A stretch of 53,665 nt of DNA from Chloroflexota bacterium (GTDB lineage Bacteria > Chloroflexota > Limnocylindria > Limnocylindrales > CSP1-4). Position 1 is the stretch's first letter; each line of letters opens with the position of its first letter. The notes under the pieces are model-generated. The model was given only the letters and a program-made list of their open reading frames with translations. It did not search any database and had not been told where the DNA came from. The stretch spans positions 1 to 53,665 of the forward strand of contig JAJZRG010000020.1 of NCBI GenBank assembly GCA_021802825.1. Direction: 5' to 3'. The position numbers and the translations under genes were made by a program. Positions 17,360 to 25,291 of the stretch are shown in pieces.

Positions 17360-18649
17360 TTACGTGGCCGACCGGCCACCTGACCCACTGGTCCTGGCAC
17401 GCTCGAGCCGCACGAGATCGACGCGCTTCTGGGTCGAGCGCTCAACGACGAGCTCCCACTGGCCGACTGTCACCCGCTCGCCTGGCCGCGGGATACGGCG
17501 GAGCTTCTCAGTGAGGTAGCCGGCGACCGTCACGGCGTCGACATCGTCGAACAGGAGGCCGGGCAAGCTCTCAAGTTCGTGGAGCGGTGTGCTTCCGGCG
17601 ATCGTTGCCGGCGCCGGTGCCAGATGGTGCTCGGCGACCTCGTCGAGGATGTCCTCAGCAAACAGGAGCCCGGCGGTCCCGCCGTACTCGTCGAGCACGA
17701 GCGCGAGCTCGGCTCCGGTCTGCCGCATGCGCGTGAGGGCGGCCGACACCGACACGCTCTCGGGCACCGCGACCATGGGGCGCACGGCCGCCGCCCAGTC
17801 CTCCACGCCCTGGGCGAACAGGTCGAACCACTCCACGAAGCCCGTCACCTCGTCGAGTGAGCCGCGGTAGACCGCGATGCGGGCGTGGCGCAGGGCCACG
17901 GCGTGCTCCCGCGCCTCGCCCAGGGGCAGGGTCACGTCGAGCGCTGCCATCGCTGTGCGCGGCACCATGACCTCGCGCACGGTGAGCTCTCCGAGGGCCA
18001 GCGAACGCGTCGCCAGCTCCTGCTCGATCGAGTCGAGCACACCCTGCTCGCCCGAGGATGCCAGCAGCAGGCGGAGTTCCTCCTCGGAGTGCGCAAGCTC
18101 GGTCTCGGACGCCGCGTGGAGCCCGATCAGGCGCAGGAGGCCGTTGGCGGCTCCGTTGAGGAGCCAGATACACGGCCGCATGACGGTGGCGAAGGCGTGC
18201 AGCGGCCAGGTGACGACGAGCGTCGTGGCATCCGGGCGCAGGATCGCGATGGACTTCGGCGCGAGTTCGCCGACCGTGATGTGGAGCAGGGTGATGAACG
18301 CGAACGCGACCGCGAAGGAGACGACGGCCACGGCATCCTCCGACAGGCCGAGCCGGTCGTGAAGCGGCCCCTCGAGCAGGACGGCAACCGCGGGCTCGCC
18401 GATCCAGCCGAGGCCGAGACTCGCGAGGGTGATCCCGAGCTGTGTCGCGGCGAGGTAGGAGTCGAGGCGTCCGACCATGGCCTGCGCCTTGCGAGCGGTC
18501 CCGCTGCCCGCGTCTGCGAGCTCAGCCAGCCGCGTCCCGCGGACCTTGACCAGGGCGAACTCGGCGGCGACGAAGAACCCGTTGAGCAGGACCAGCGCGA
18601 GCGCGAGGGGCAACCCGACGAACTCGGGAAGTGGGGCGGCCTCATCCAT
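17360..18649 (-). CDS. CNNM/HlyC-CorC family transporter-like protein
   Basis: A 429-residue protein. The N-terminal DUF21/CNNM membrane domain (about 8-190, with LNGFFVAAEFALVKVRGTRL and FITLLHITVGELAPKSIAI) is followed by a CBS-pair region (about 210-330, with VREVMVPRTAMAALD and VLDEYGGTAGLLFAEDILDE). A C-terminal CorC/HlyC FAD-like domain (about 345-420) ends it. The family is implicated in Mg2+/Co2+ efflux or homeostasis. ATG 18649 is used since homology begins there; the open frame extends past 19 kb but with arginine-rich non-coding character. No partner gene is adjacent. Confidence 0.9.
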   Translation of the reverse strand: MDEAAPLPEFVGLPLALALVLLNGFFVAAEFALVKVRGTRLAELADAGSGTARKAQAMVGRLDSYLAATQLGITLASLGLGWIGEPAVAVLLEGPLHDRLGLSEDAVAVVSFAVAFAFITLLHITVGELAPKSIAILRPDATTLVVTWPLHAFATVMRPCIWLLNGAANGLLRLIGLHAASETELAHSEEELRLLLASSGEQGVLDSIEQELATRSLALGELTVREVMVPRTAMAALDVTLPLGEAREHAVALRHARIAVYRGSLDEVTGFVEWFDLFAQGVEDWAAAVRPMVAVPESVSVSAALTRMRQTGAELALVLDEYGGTAGLLFAEDILDEVAEHHLAPAPATIAGSTPLHELESLPGLLFDDVDAVTVAGYLTEKLRRIPRPGERVTVGQWELVVERSTQKRVDLVRLERARTSGSGGRSAT

Positions 18650-19121
18650 CCGTGCAGATGATACCGGCCGCTCCTGGGGCCTACGGGGTGGCCCAAGTCG
18701 CCCTGCGGGGTCTCCGCCCACAGCGTCCAAGCGACGCTGGAAGCCGCTCCGCGCCCGCCACCTCGCCGGGCGAGAGGACGGCCGAAGCTCGGCGTCAGCC
18801 GGCGAGCGCGGCGTCGGTGACCTTGGCCCTCCGGGCCGCTGGCGCGACCGAGGCGGGTGCGACGTGCCCGTCGAACCACGCCCGCTCCTCCCTCGTGCCG
18901 CCTGGCGATCTTGGCCTTGCGCTGGACTCGGATCCCCCGCGGTTTGGCCTCTGGTATCCTGCCGCCCGTGAGTTCCTCGAGCGACTCTCGGGCCCTCCTC
19001 CCGGCCAGGGACACCACGCCCAGACGGCCAAGAGTTGGACCCACTCGTGATCCCATCTCTGAGGTCACCAAGGGTCATCTGGGGTGACTCAGGAGACCAG
19101 TTCACGCTCGGTCTCGAACGT
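18650..19121. other. Intergenic region between CNNM gene and tRNA-Tyr
   Basis: 472 nt. The only candidate is a 39-codon ORF on the plus strand from GTG 18968 to TGA 19087. It lies 7 nt after TATCCT (18955-18960), which would make a leaderless message. Its product is proline/arginine-rich and unrecognised. The same TATCCT could instead start the tRNA-Tyr precursor. Other long frames here look like compositional artefacts. Confidence 0.4.
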
Positions 19122-19206
19122 GGGTCGGTTGGGCAGGTGGTGAGCCCAAGGGTCTGTAAAACCCTCGCCTTCGGCTGTGGCAGTTCGATTCTGCCCCGGC
19201 CCACCA
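19122..19206 (+). tRNA. tRNA-Tyr (GTA)
   Basis: Acceptor arm GGGTCGG pairs with CCGGCCC, the discriminator is A and CCA is encoded. The D stem is GGGC/GCCC. The anticodon stem AGGGT/ACCCT encloses the loop CTGTAAA with anticodon GTA. A long variable arm (class II, as expected for bacterial Tyr) precedes T stem GGCAG/CTGCC with loop TTCGATT. Length 85 nt. It is a lone tRNA with no neighbouring tRNA genes. Confidence 0.95.
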
Positions 19207-19867
19207 ATCTCACTCGCAGAGTCCCCCGCACGGCACCGCACCAGCTGCTGGTCGATGACCCCTTGCCTTCCCGATCCCTGGGGTCTATCAGGACGGACGC
19301 CCCGCCTGCGCGCGCCCCCCGATAGTGACGCCCGGCGGTGGCGCTCTGCGCATGGGCGGCCCCAAGGGTGCTCGTCCGCCACTCCCAGGCGGCCGCGGCG
19401 CGCGAGCATCGGCCCCGCCTGAGGAGCAATCCACTGCGAACAGGAGCAGCGGTCAGGAGGCAGCCCGCGCGCCACGCCGCTCCCCCGCGACCGGCATCCG
19501 CGGGACGGACAGCGAGGCGTCGGCGACTGGGCCCGTGGGCCTACTCGACGGGATAGACCGCCCCTCGATCGACCGCAGGCATGGACCCCATCACCCTCAG
19601 GAGAGCACCCGCGTGAACGCGGAGGGTCCTGCGGAAGGGACCCGCCAGCTCCTTGTTCTTGGTGTCGACGCTGGTGACCGCCCGCCCAACGTCGGAGGCG
19701 CTGTGGTGCTGCAGGTGGACGGGGCCACCCCGCGGCCGTAGGCGTCTTTGCTCTGGTCGGGGCCCGAGGATGTCAACGCGTCCGCGCCGGAGGATGTCAA
19801 TGGCTGCGAGGCCGCCCTCCGGGAGGTCGCGCCGCCGTTCGCACAGGAAGCGCCGGCCTGACGCCAG
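19207..19867. other. Intergenic region after tRNA-Tyr
   Basis: 661 nt without a convincing gene. A 42-codon plus-strand ORF from GTG 19613 to TAG 19741 has AGGAGA 9 nt upstream but no recognisable product. The sequence GAGGATGTCAA occurs twice near 19767-19801, about 24 nt apart. No transposase or integrase remnant is readable, though a lone tRNA followed by gene-poor DNA can mark an old integration site. Confidence 0.4.
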
Positions 19868-20548
19868 TCAAGGACCCCAGGGAAACGCGCTCGTCGTCGT
19901 CCAGGGTCCCAGCACGAACGGCTCGGCCGGCCAGGCTGCCGTCGCACCGGTCACCCAGAGGGCCGCGTTGGCGTCAGTCCTCCCGAGCTCGACGACGAGG
20001 GTCCCGTTGCCGTCCCGCGGCAGGACCACGCTCGCGCCCCGGAGGCACACGGCCACTGCCACCGAGCAAACCCGACCGGTCCTGGCGCCCGCCTCGAGCC
20101 CGGCCCGCTCCCGGGGCTCACCCACCACGCCGTTGATCGTCTCAACGGTGGTGATGACGGGCGCCACGTCACCGGTCTCGACGTTCAGCGCCCAACTGTC
20201 GGCGGTCCCCGCGCCAGCGCCAGCGCCCGAGACCGTGAGCTGCCATGCCTTGGCGACGGGGTCGGCCAGCGTGACGCGGATGGTGGACGCCCCGAGCGGC
20301 TCGACCGACAGGCCCGGGGTGACCGGGGCCTCGACGTTGCCGTTGTCCGGGTTCGCGGTAGGCGCGAGCGTGGGGGCGGCGGCGGACGAAGGGGTTTGGC
20401 GCTCAATGGCCGCGACAGGCGATGCGTCGCCTGTCCTCGAGTCAGCGGAAGGGACAGCGCCGACGGGCGCGGCCGGGATGCTCGCACAGCCGACCAAGCC
20501 GAGGGCAAGGGTGGCGACGAGGAGGACGGGGGTTGGCCGCGGGGACAT
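19868..20548 (-). CDS. Putative lipoprotein
   Basis: A 226-residue secreted protein. The signal peptide ends in a lipobox LGLVGC (Cys near residue 21), predicting lipidation and anchoring at the outer face of the membrane. A Ser/Ala/Pro-rich linker of about 50 residues is followed by a domain of roughly 140 residues rich in beta-strand (IRVTLADPVAKAWQLTVSG, GNGTLVVELGR). I do not recognise the domain. ATG 20548 places the charged MSPRP before the hydrophobic core; the frame is open to 20617 but that start would spoil the signal peptide. Confidence 0.75.
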   Translation of the reverse strand: MSPRPTPVLLVATLALGLVGCASIPAAPVGAVPSADSRTGDASPVAAIERQTPSSAAAPTLAPTANPDNGNVEAPVTPGLSVEPLGASTIRVTLADPVAKAWQLTVSGAGAGAGTADSWALNVETGDVAPVITTVETINGVVGEPRERAGLEAGARTGRVCSVAVAVCLRGASVVLPRDGNGTLVVELGRTDANAALWVTGATAAWPAEPFVLGPWTTTSAFPWGP

Positions 20549-20733
20549 GGGACCTCTGGCATCGTGGCACAGCCGGCGTCGCGCCGGAGCCCACGTGTGA
20601 CGCGCGAGGGCTCCCATTTGTGCCCGCCCTCCGGCACGTTGTCAGGCGTTCTGGCAGTTCCCGACCTGTCTCACCGGCGGGACGCGGACCAGGGCAAGGG
20701 CTGCACCGCCAGCGGCTCCTCCGGGGCCGAGCC

Positions 20734-21525
20734 TCAGTCCAGCGCCGCGTGGAGCTCCGGCGCGTGGCGCTTGAGCCATCGCCGCCACGCCACGTAGTCG
20801 GGGACGCGCGTCTCGAGCAGCGCCCAGAACTTGGGGCCATGGCCGAAGACGCGCAGGTGGCACGCCTCGTGGGCGGCGACGGAGTCGAGGGCGCCGGGCG
20901 GGGCGAGCACCAGGCGCCACGAGAACGACAGCGCGCCCCTGCGCGAGCAGCTCCCCCACCGGCTGGTCGTGTCGCGAATCGTGATCGACGACGGCGAGAC
21001 CGACAGCGCGAGGGCATGACGCTCGACTGCGGCTCCGAGGGCCACCCGAGCCCGCTCCCGGAACCACGCCTCGAGGATGTCGGCGGCGTCGCGACCGTCG
21101 CGCGGACCCACCTCGACCAGCAGTTCGTCGAGATCGTCGCCGCCCACGCGCGACACCCGGGTGGCGCGGACGCCGGCCGGCGCCACGACCACCCGGACGC
21201 GATGCGGGGCGCCGAGATACGGCACCAGACGCCCGTCCTCGAGTGGCGGGCGGTCATCGAGCCTTGCCCGCGTCGCCGCCTGTCGGTTGAGGTGGCGCCG
21301 CAGCCACGGCTCGCGCTCGCCCAGGAACTCGCGGATCACCCGGTCGGCACCCCCCCGGCCGAGTCGCGCTGCCGCCGGCAACGTCACCACGACGCCGCGC
21401 TCCGGGTGGATCACCACGCGCAGACGGCGGGCGCGCGGGGAGCGGCGAAGCGTATACGGCAGGTCGCCGCCCGAAAGCCTCACGACCTCGTCGGTCTCGA
21501 TCGGCTGGGTCGCTGCGCGTGACAT
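20734..21525 (-). CDS. YgjP-like (DUF45) metallopeptidase
   Basis: A 263-residue protein of the WLM/DUF45 metal-dependent hydrolase family. It shows TTSRWGSCS, the active-site HEACH (HExxH type) and the downstream GHGPKFW with the third zinc ligand region. The N-terminal half (RRLRVVIHPERGVVVTLP) also fits. It is cytoplasmic with no signal peptide. The ATG at 21525 coincides with the point where the PIN-toxin reading frame to its right loses its family resemblance, suggesting that a rearrangement joined the two. Confidence 0.87.
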   Translation of the reverse strand: MSRAATQPIETDEVVRLSGGDLPYTLRRSPRARRLRVVIHPERGVVVTLPAAARLGRGGADRVIREFLGEREPWLRRHLNRQAATRARLDDRPPLEDGRLVPYLGAPHRVRVVVAPAGVRATRVSRVGGDDLDELLVEVGPRDGRDAADILEAWFRERARVALGAAVERHALALSVSPSSITIRDTTSRWGSCSRRGALSFSWRLVLAPPGALDSVAAHEACHLRVFGHGPKFWALLETRVPDYVAWRRWLKRHAPELHAALD

Positions 21526-21862
21526 TGCGGCAGTCTAGGCGCCGCGAGGCGTCGCCGACGGCCAGCGCGGTCCCGAGGTGGATGGCGTCGAGCGTCCGGA
21601 GCACCTGGGATTCGAGCGTCCCGGCCGCGTCGAGGATTCGATCGTCGATCCCGACGAGGTCGACACGCCGGAGGCCCTCTCGCACCGTCGCCAGGACATC
21701 CGGCCCCAGGTGCCGGACTGCCCGCAGGGATTCTGCGCGCGGCAGCGCCGATGACACCCGACGCGCACCATGGCTGGCCAGGAATGCCCGCACGGCGGCG
21801 GATTCCGGCTCCTCGACGACGAGCTTCACGAATGCCGAGCTGTCGAGGTAGAGGGCGCTCAA
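21526..21862 (-). pseudogene. Truncated PIN-domain toxin
   Basis: From TTG 21862 (GAGGGG 7 nt upstream) the frame reads a PIN-domain start SALYLDSSAFVKLVVEEPES with the first catalytic Asp, then a central Glu (ALPRAES), then DAIHLGTALAVGD with the third acid. The family resemblance stops at about residue 112, exactly at the DUF45 start, and the fourth acidic motif (normally about FVTYD) is missing. The frame reads on to 21254 only as an out-of-frame shadow of the DUF45 gene. The TTG overlaps the stop of an antitoxin-like tail, as in VapBC operons. Probably inactive. Confidence 0.65.
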
Positions 21863-21986
21863 TCGGATCGCCCCTCTGACACCAGTCGCGACGGCGGCTT
21901 GGCGAAGGGCAGTCCGCCGAGCACTGCTGCAGCCCGCGCGGCGGTCCGACTCGATCCGCCGCTGCCGCTCGCGCGGATCGCCCGGC
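21859..21986 (-). pseudogene. Antitoxin C-terminal remnant
   Basis: In the frame ending at TGA 21859-21861 the last residues read VLGGLPFAKPPSRLVSEGRSD, the type of tail seen in Phd/VapB-like antitoxins, and the stop overlaps the TTG of the PIN gene. No antitoxin N-terminus remains, because the frame runs into the 3' end of the SMP-30 gene. The module has been cut on both sides. Confidence 0.45.
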
Positions 21987-22862
21987 TCAGCCTCCCAGGT
22001 ACGTGTGGGGAGCGACACCCCGTACGCCCGGGCGAACCCGGAACAGCGCTCCCGCCAAAGGCTGGTCTCGCAGATCATCGTCCGAGAGGCCCTCCCTGGC
22101 CGACGTGATGAACAGCGTTCCCAGGTCCTTATCGCCGAACGCGCAACTGGTCACCCGGCTGGCCGGCAAGCGGATCTCCCGATGCAGTCGTCCGTCCACA
22201 TACTGGTGGACCGCGCCGCCGCCCCACAGTGCCACCCATAGCCCGCCATCGGCATCGATCGTCATGCCATCCGGGGTTCCGAGCTCCTTCGGGATCTGGA
22301 TCACGGTGCGTCGGTCCCGGAGATCGCCCGTGGCCCTGTCGAACGTGAACGCATCGACCCGTTGCGTCGGGGAGTCGATGTAGTACATCGTCCGTCCATC
22401 ACCGCTCCAGGCGAGCCCATTGGAGATCGTCGCGCCGTCGAGGACCCGGGTCGCCAGGCCACTTGCCTCCAGGCGGTAGAGCCAAGCTGCGCCTGGCGCC
22501 TCGTCGTAGGCCATCGTCCCGGCCCAGAAGCGGCCGGCCGGATCGCACTTGCCATCGTTGAAGCGGAGGCCCGGCCGTGCCTCCGCGACGGTCACGATCC
22601 GCCGGGGGGCCCCGTCACCGACGATCCAGAAGCCGTCCTGGAGCGCGGCTACATACCCGCCGGCGACGCGAGGCACGACGGCACCCACGTGGAGCGGCAC
22701 GTCGATCGAATCGGTCTTGCCGGTTCGCGGATCGGTGACGTGGATCCGCCGGCCCAGGATGTCCACCCACACGAGCCGGGAGGACCGGACATCCCAGACC
22801 GGGCCCTCGCCAACCTCTGCGCGCTCTGTTCCCACGACCTCGATCCGGTCCGTGAGGTCCAT
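21987..22862 (-). CDS. SMP-30/gluconolactonase family protein
   Basis: A 291-residue six-bladed beta-propeller lactonase. Metal-ligand motifs are EGPVWD near the N-terminus, FNDGKCDPAGRFWAGTM, ISNGLAWSGDGRTMYYIDS and GTPDGMTIDADGGLWVALW. The family opens sugar lactones (for example gluconolactone) to the acid. ATG 22862 has AGAGGAG about 12 nt upstream; the frame is open to 22931. It is divergent from the 2-hydroxyacid dehydrogenase and stands beside a sugar ABC transporter, so a role in oxidising an imported sugar is likely. Confidence 0.88.
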   Translation of the reverse strand: MDLTDRIEVVGTERAEVGEGPVWDVRSSRLVWVDILGRRIHVTDPRTGKTDSIDVPLHVGAVVPRVAGGYVAALQDGFWIVGDGAPRRIVTVAEARPGLRFNDGKCDPAGRFWAGTMAYDEAPGAAWLYRLEASGLATRVLDGATISNGLAWSGDGRTMYYIDSPTQRVDAFTFDRATGDLRDRRTVIQIPKELGTPDGMTIDADGGLWVALWGGGAVHQYVDGRLHREIRLPASRVTSCAFGDKDLGTLFITSAREGLSDDDLRDQPLAGALFRVRPGVRGVAPHTYLGG

Positions 22863-23047
22863 GCCCGATGGCTCCTCTTGGTCTGCCGCTACCATTGCCT
22901 TGCGGGCGATCCCCCACCACCCGTGTCGCATGGATCATGCCGTGCGCCCGGTCCCTCCACCGATCGAGGTGACGTACGCCAGCCGCTTCCCGCCGTTCCT
23001 CGCCCCGCGGGTCTGCCGCTCCAGCCGGCGACGCCCCGCAGGTCCTC

Positions 23048-24013
23048 GTGACCCGGGCGTTTCCTGACACGGTTGTCGAGCCGTATCGTGCCCGCTACCG
23101 CCTCGACCAGGGACGCGCCGAGAGACCGATGCCCCGGGCGGAGCTTCTTGGGCGGCTGGGCCCGGTGGAGGCGCTCGTGTCGACAGGTGCCGACCGGATC
23201 GACGCGGCGCTGCTCGACGCCGCGCCCCGGCTGCGGGTGGTCGCCAACTTCGGTGTCGGCTATGACAGTGTGGACGTCGCTGCCGCGACATCGCGCGGCG
23301 TCTGGGTCACGAACACGCCGGGAGTCCTGACCGAGTCGACCGCCGACGTTGCGCTCCTGCTGCTGCTGATGAGCCTGCGCCGGGCCGGCGAGGCCTTTGA
23401 GCACGTGCGGCACGGCCGATGGCGCCGGGCTGATCCGGCCGCATTCTGGGGTGACGACCCTGCGGGCCTGACGCTCGGGATCCTGGGTATGGGCGCGATC
23501 GGCCAGGCGCTGGCCCGCCGGGTGCAGCCGCTCGGGATGTCGGTCATCTACCACAACCGCCACCCCGTGGCGCCGGAGACGCCCGGAGATCCGCCGGCCC
23601 GCTGGGTGAGCTTCGCGGAGCTGCTCGAGCGCGCCGACGTCCTGAGCGTTCACGTGCCGCTCTCGAAGGCGACGCACCACCTGATCGGGGAGGCGGAACT
23701 GGCCCGCATGCGCGAGGGCGTCGTGGTCGTGAACACGTCGCGTGGCGCGGTGATCGACGAGCCCGCGCTCGTGGCTGGGCTGGAGTCGGGCCACGTGGCG
23801 GCCGTCGGTCTCGATGTGTTCGAGCACGAGCCGGCCGTCCCCCAAGCGCTGCGGACGCACCCACGGGCCGTCTGCCTGCCGCACATCGGGAGCGCCACGA
23901 CCCGAACTCGCCACGCGATGATGCGCCTCGCCCTCGACAACGCAGTCGCGGTCATCGAGGGCCGCCGTCCGCAGACGCCGGTCAACGAGCCGCGCCCGCG
24001 GGCCACGGGGTAG
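23048..24013 (+). CDS. D-isomer-specific 2-hydroxyacid dehydrogenase (glyoxylate reductase-like)
   Basis: A 321-residue NAD(P)-dependent dehydrogenase. The substrate-binding segment VVANFGVGYDSVDV is followed by nucleotide-binding LGILGMGAIGQALARR and the catalytic Arg in VVNTSRGAVIDE. The Glu in VGLDVFEHEP and the catalytic His in CLPHIGSATT complete the set. It would reduce glyoxylate, hydroxypyruvate or a 2-ketogluconate-type acid. GTG 23048 is the only start before an in-frame stop at 22970; the preceding codons (VL) look like part of the usual N-terminus, so a non-standard earlier start is possible. Confidence 0.88.
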   Translation: MTRAFPDTVVEPYRARYRLDQGRAERPMPRAELLGRLGPVEALVSTGADRIDAALLDAAPRLRVVANFGVGYDSVDVAAATSRGVWVTNTPGVLTESTADVALLLLLMSLRRAGEAFEHVRHGRWRRADPAAFWGDDPAGLTLGILGMGAIGQALARRVQPLGMSVIYHNRHPVAPETPGDPPARWVSFAELLERADVLSVHVPLSKATHHLIGEAELARMREGVVVVNTSRGAVIDEPALVAGLESGHVAAVGLDVFEHEPAVPQALRTHPRAVCLPHIGSATTRTRHAMMRLALDNAVAVIEGRRPQTPVNEPRPRATG

Positions 24014-24108
24014 AGCATGCGCCGCCAAGTGGCCCCCAACCGTGCTGCGTCCGGTCGGCCGGCGCCGATCCAGCGGGCTCCTCGACCAGGGTTGACCCCC
24101 CGCAGGCA

Positions 24109-25191
24109 CTACCGCTGGATCCGGGCCGAACCGCCCCGCGCGAGGTCCCGCACCTGGTCCAGCGTGGCCATCGTCGTGTCGCCCGGGAAGGTCGTCAGCA
24201 GGGCGCCGTGCGCCCAGCCGAGACGGAGCGCCTCCTCGGGCGCGGCGCCCGACAGGAAGCCGTAGAACAGCCCGGAGGCGAAGCCGTCACCGCCGCCCAC
24301 GCGGTCGTAGACGTCGAGTTCCACGGTCGGCGCCACATGCACGGCGCCGTTGATCCACCCCACCGCGCTCCATGCATGCCGGTTGGTCGAGCGCACCTCC
24401 CTGAGGGTGGTCGCGACCACCTTGATGCCCGGGTAGCGGGTCACGACCTGTTCGATCATGGCCAGGAAGGCGCCAGGATCGAGGCCTGACGCCGCGGCGA
24501 CTGATGGGCCGGGGATGCCCAGCCCATCCTGGAGGTCCTCCTCGTTGCCCACGAGGACGTCGACCTGCTCGACAATGCGGCCCAGCACCTCACGTGCTCG
24601 CGCCGGGCCGCCCTGCGATGCCCACAGCTTGGCACGGTAGTTGAGGTCGAAAGAGACGATCGCCCCCGCCGAGTGGGCCGCCTCAATCCCCTCGAGCGCA
24701 AGGTCGGCGGTGCCAGGGGACAGCGCGACGAAGATGCCGCCGGTGTGGAACCAGCGCAGGCCGGCCGCGAAGATCGCCGACCAGTCAAAATCGCCGGGAC
24801 CCAAGTGGGCTGCCGCCTCGTCTGCGCGGTTGTAGAACACGATCGGTGGTCTCACGCCGAAGCCCCGGTCGCTGTAGACGGTCGCGATGTTCGGGCCGCT
24901 CACGTCATCGTGCTCGAACCGACGGTAGAACGGCTGCACACCCGCCGCGCGGATCCGCTCGTCGACGAGATCGCCGATCGGATAGTCGACCATCGCGGTG
25001 GCAATGCCCGTGCGGAGGCCAAAGCAGTCGGCCAGGTTGGCGGCGACGTTGAACTCGCCGCCGCTCACGTGGATGGCCAGCTCGCCTGCCTTCCGGAAGG
25101 GCACGATGCCGGGGTCCAGGCGGATCACCATGCCGCCGAGAGACAGCAGATCGAGGGCGCCCTGCTGCCGAAGCCCGAGAACGTTGGCCAT
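24109..25191 (-). CDS. PfkB-family sugar kinase (KDG kinase-like)
   Basis: A 360-residue ribokinase-like kinase. The N-terminal SGGEFNVAANLADCFGLRTG binds sugar, GNEEDL lies in the middle, and the C-terminal DRVGGGDGFASGLFYGFL carries the anion hole and catalytic Asp (GGGDGFASG). The length and VSFDLNYRAKLW fit 2-dehydro-3-deoxygluconokinase and related kinases better than ribokinase. ATG 25191 is preferred, with GGGA about 9 nt upstream. It is downstream of the ABC binding-protein gene on the same strand, with a hairpin between them. Phosphorylation of a keto-deoxy sugar acid is the likely role. Confidence 0.87.
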   Translation of the reverse strand: MANVLGLRQQGALDLLSLGGMVIRLDPGIVPFRKAGELAIHVSGGEFNVAANLADCFGLRTGIATAMVDYPIGDLVDERIRAAGVQPFYRRFEHDDVSGPNIATVYSDRGFGVRPPIVFYNRADEAAAHLGPGDFDWSAIFAAGLRWFHTGGIFVALSPGTADLALEGIEAAHSAGAIVSFDLNYRAKLWASQGGPARAREVLGRIVEQVDVLVGNEEDLQDGLGIPGPSVAAASGLDPGAFLAMIEQVVTRYPGIKVVATTLREVRSTNRHAWSAVGWINGAVHVAPTVELDVYDRVGGGDGFASGLFYGFLSGAAPEEALRLGWAHGALLTTFPGDTTMATLDQVRDLARGGSARIQR

Positions 25192-25225
25192 GCCTGGCAA
25201 TCCCTTCGAGCGGACGGACGAGGGG

Positions 25226-25261
25226 CGAGGCGGAGGGATGCCGATCATCTCCTCCGCCTCG
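25226..25261 (-). promoter_or_regulatory. Intercistronic hairpin behind binding-protein gene
   Basis: Perfect 11-bp inverted repeat (25226-25236 with 25251-25261, loop 14 nt), 31 nt after the binding-protein stop and 35 nt before the kinase start. No U-tract follows on the minus strand. Such hairpins usually protect the 3' end of a highly expressed binding-protein mRNA and reduce read-through. Confidence 0.65.
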
Positions 25262-25291
25262 TTCAAACGGAACGTTGGTCGGCCGGATCTG

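Noticed and set aside
18650..19429. Upstream extension of the CNNM frame
   Set aside because: The extension is low-complexity and arginine-rich, runs through tRNA-Tyr on the other strand, and CNNM homology starts at 18649.
19207..19867. Integration site or mobile element downstream of tRNA-Tyr
   Set aside because: No duplicated tRNA 3' end, integrase or transposase is readable in the window; the small GAGGATGTCAA repeat alone is not enough.
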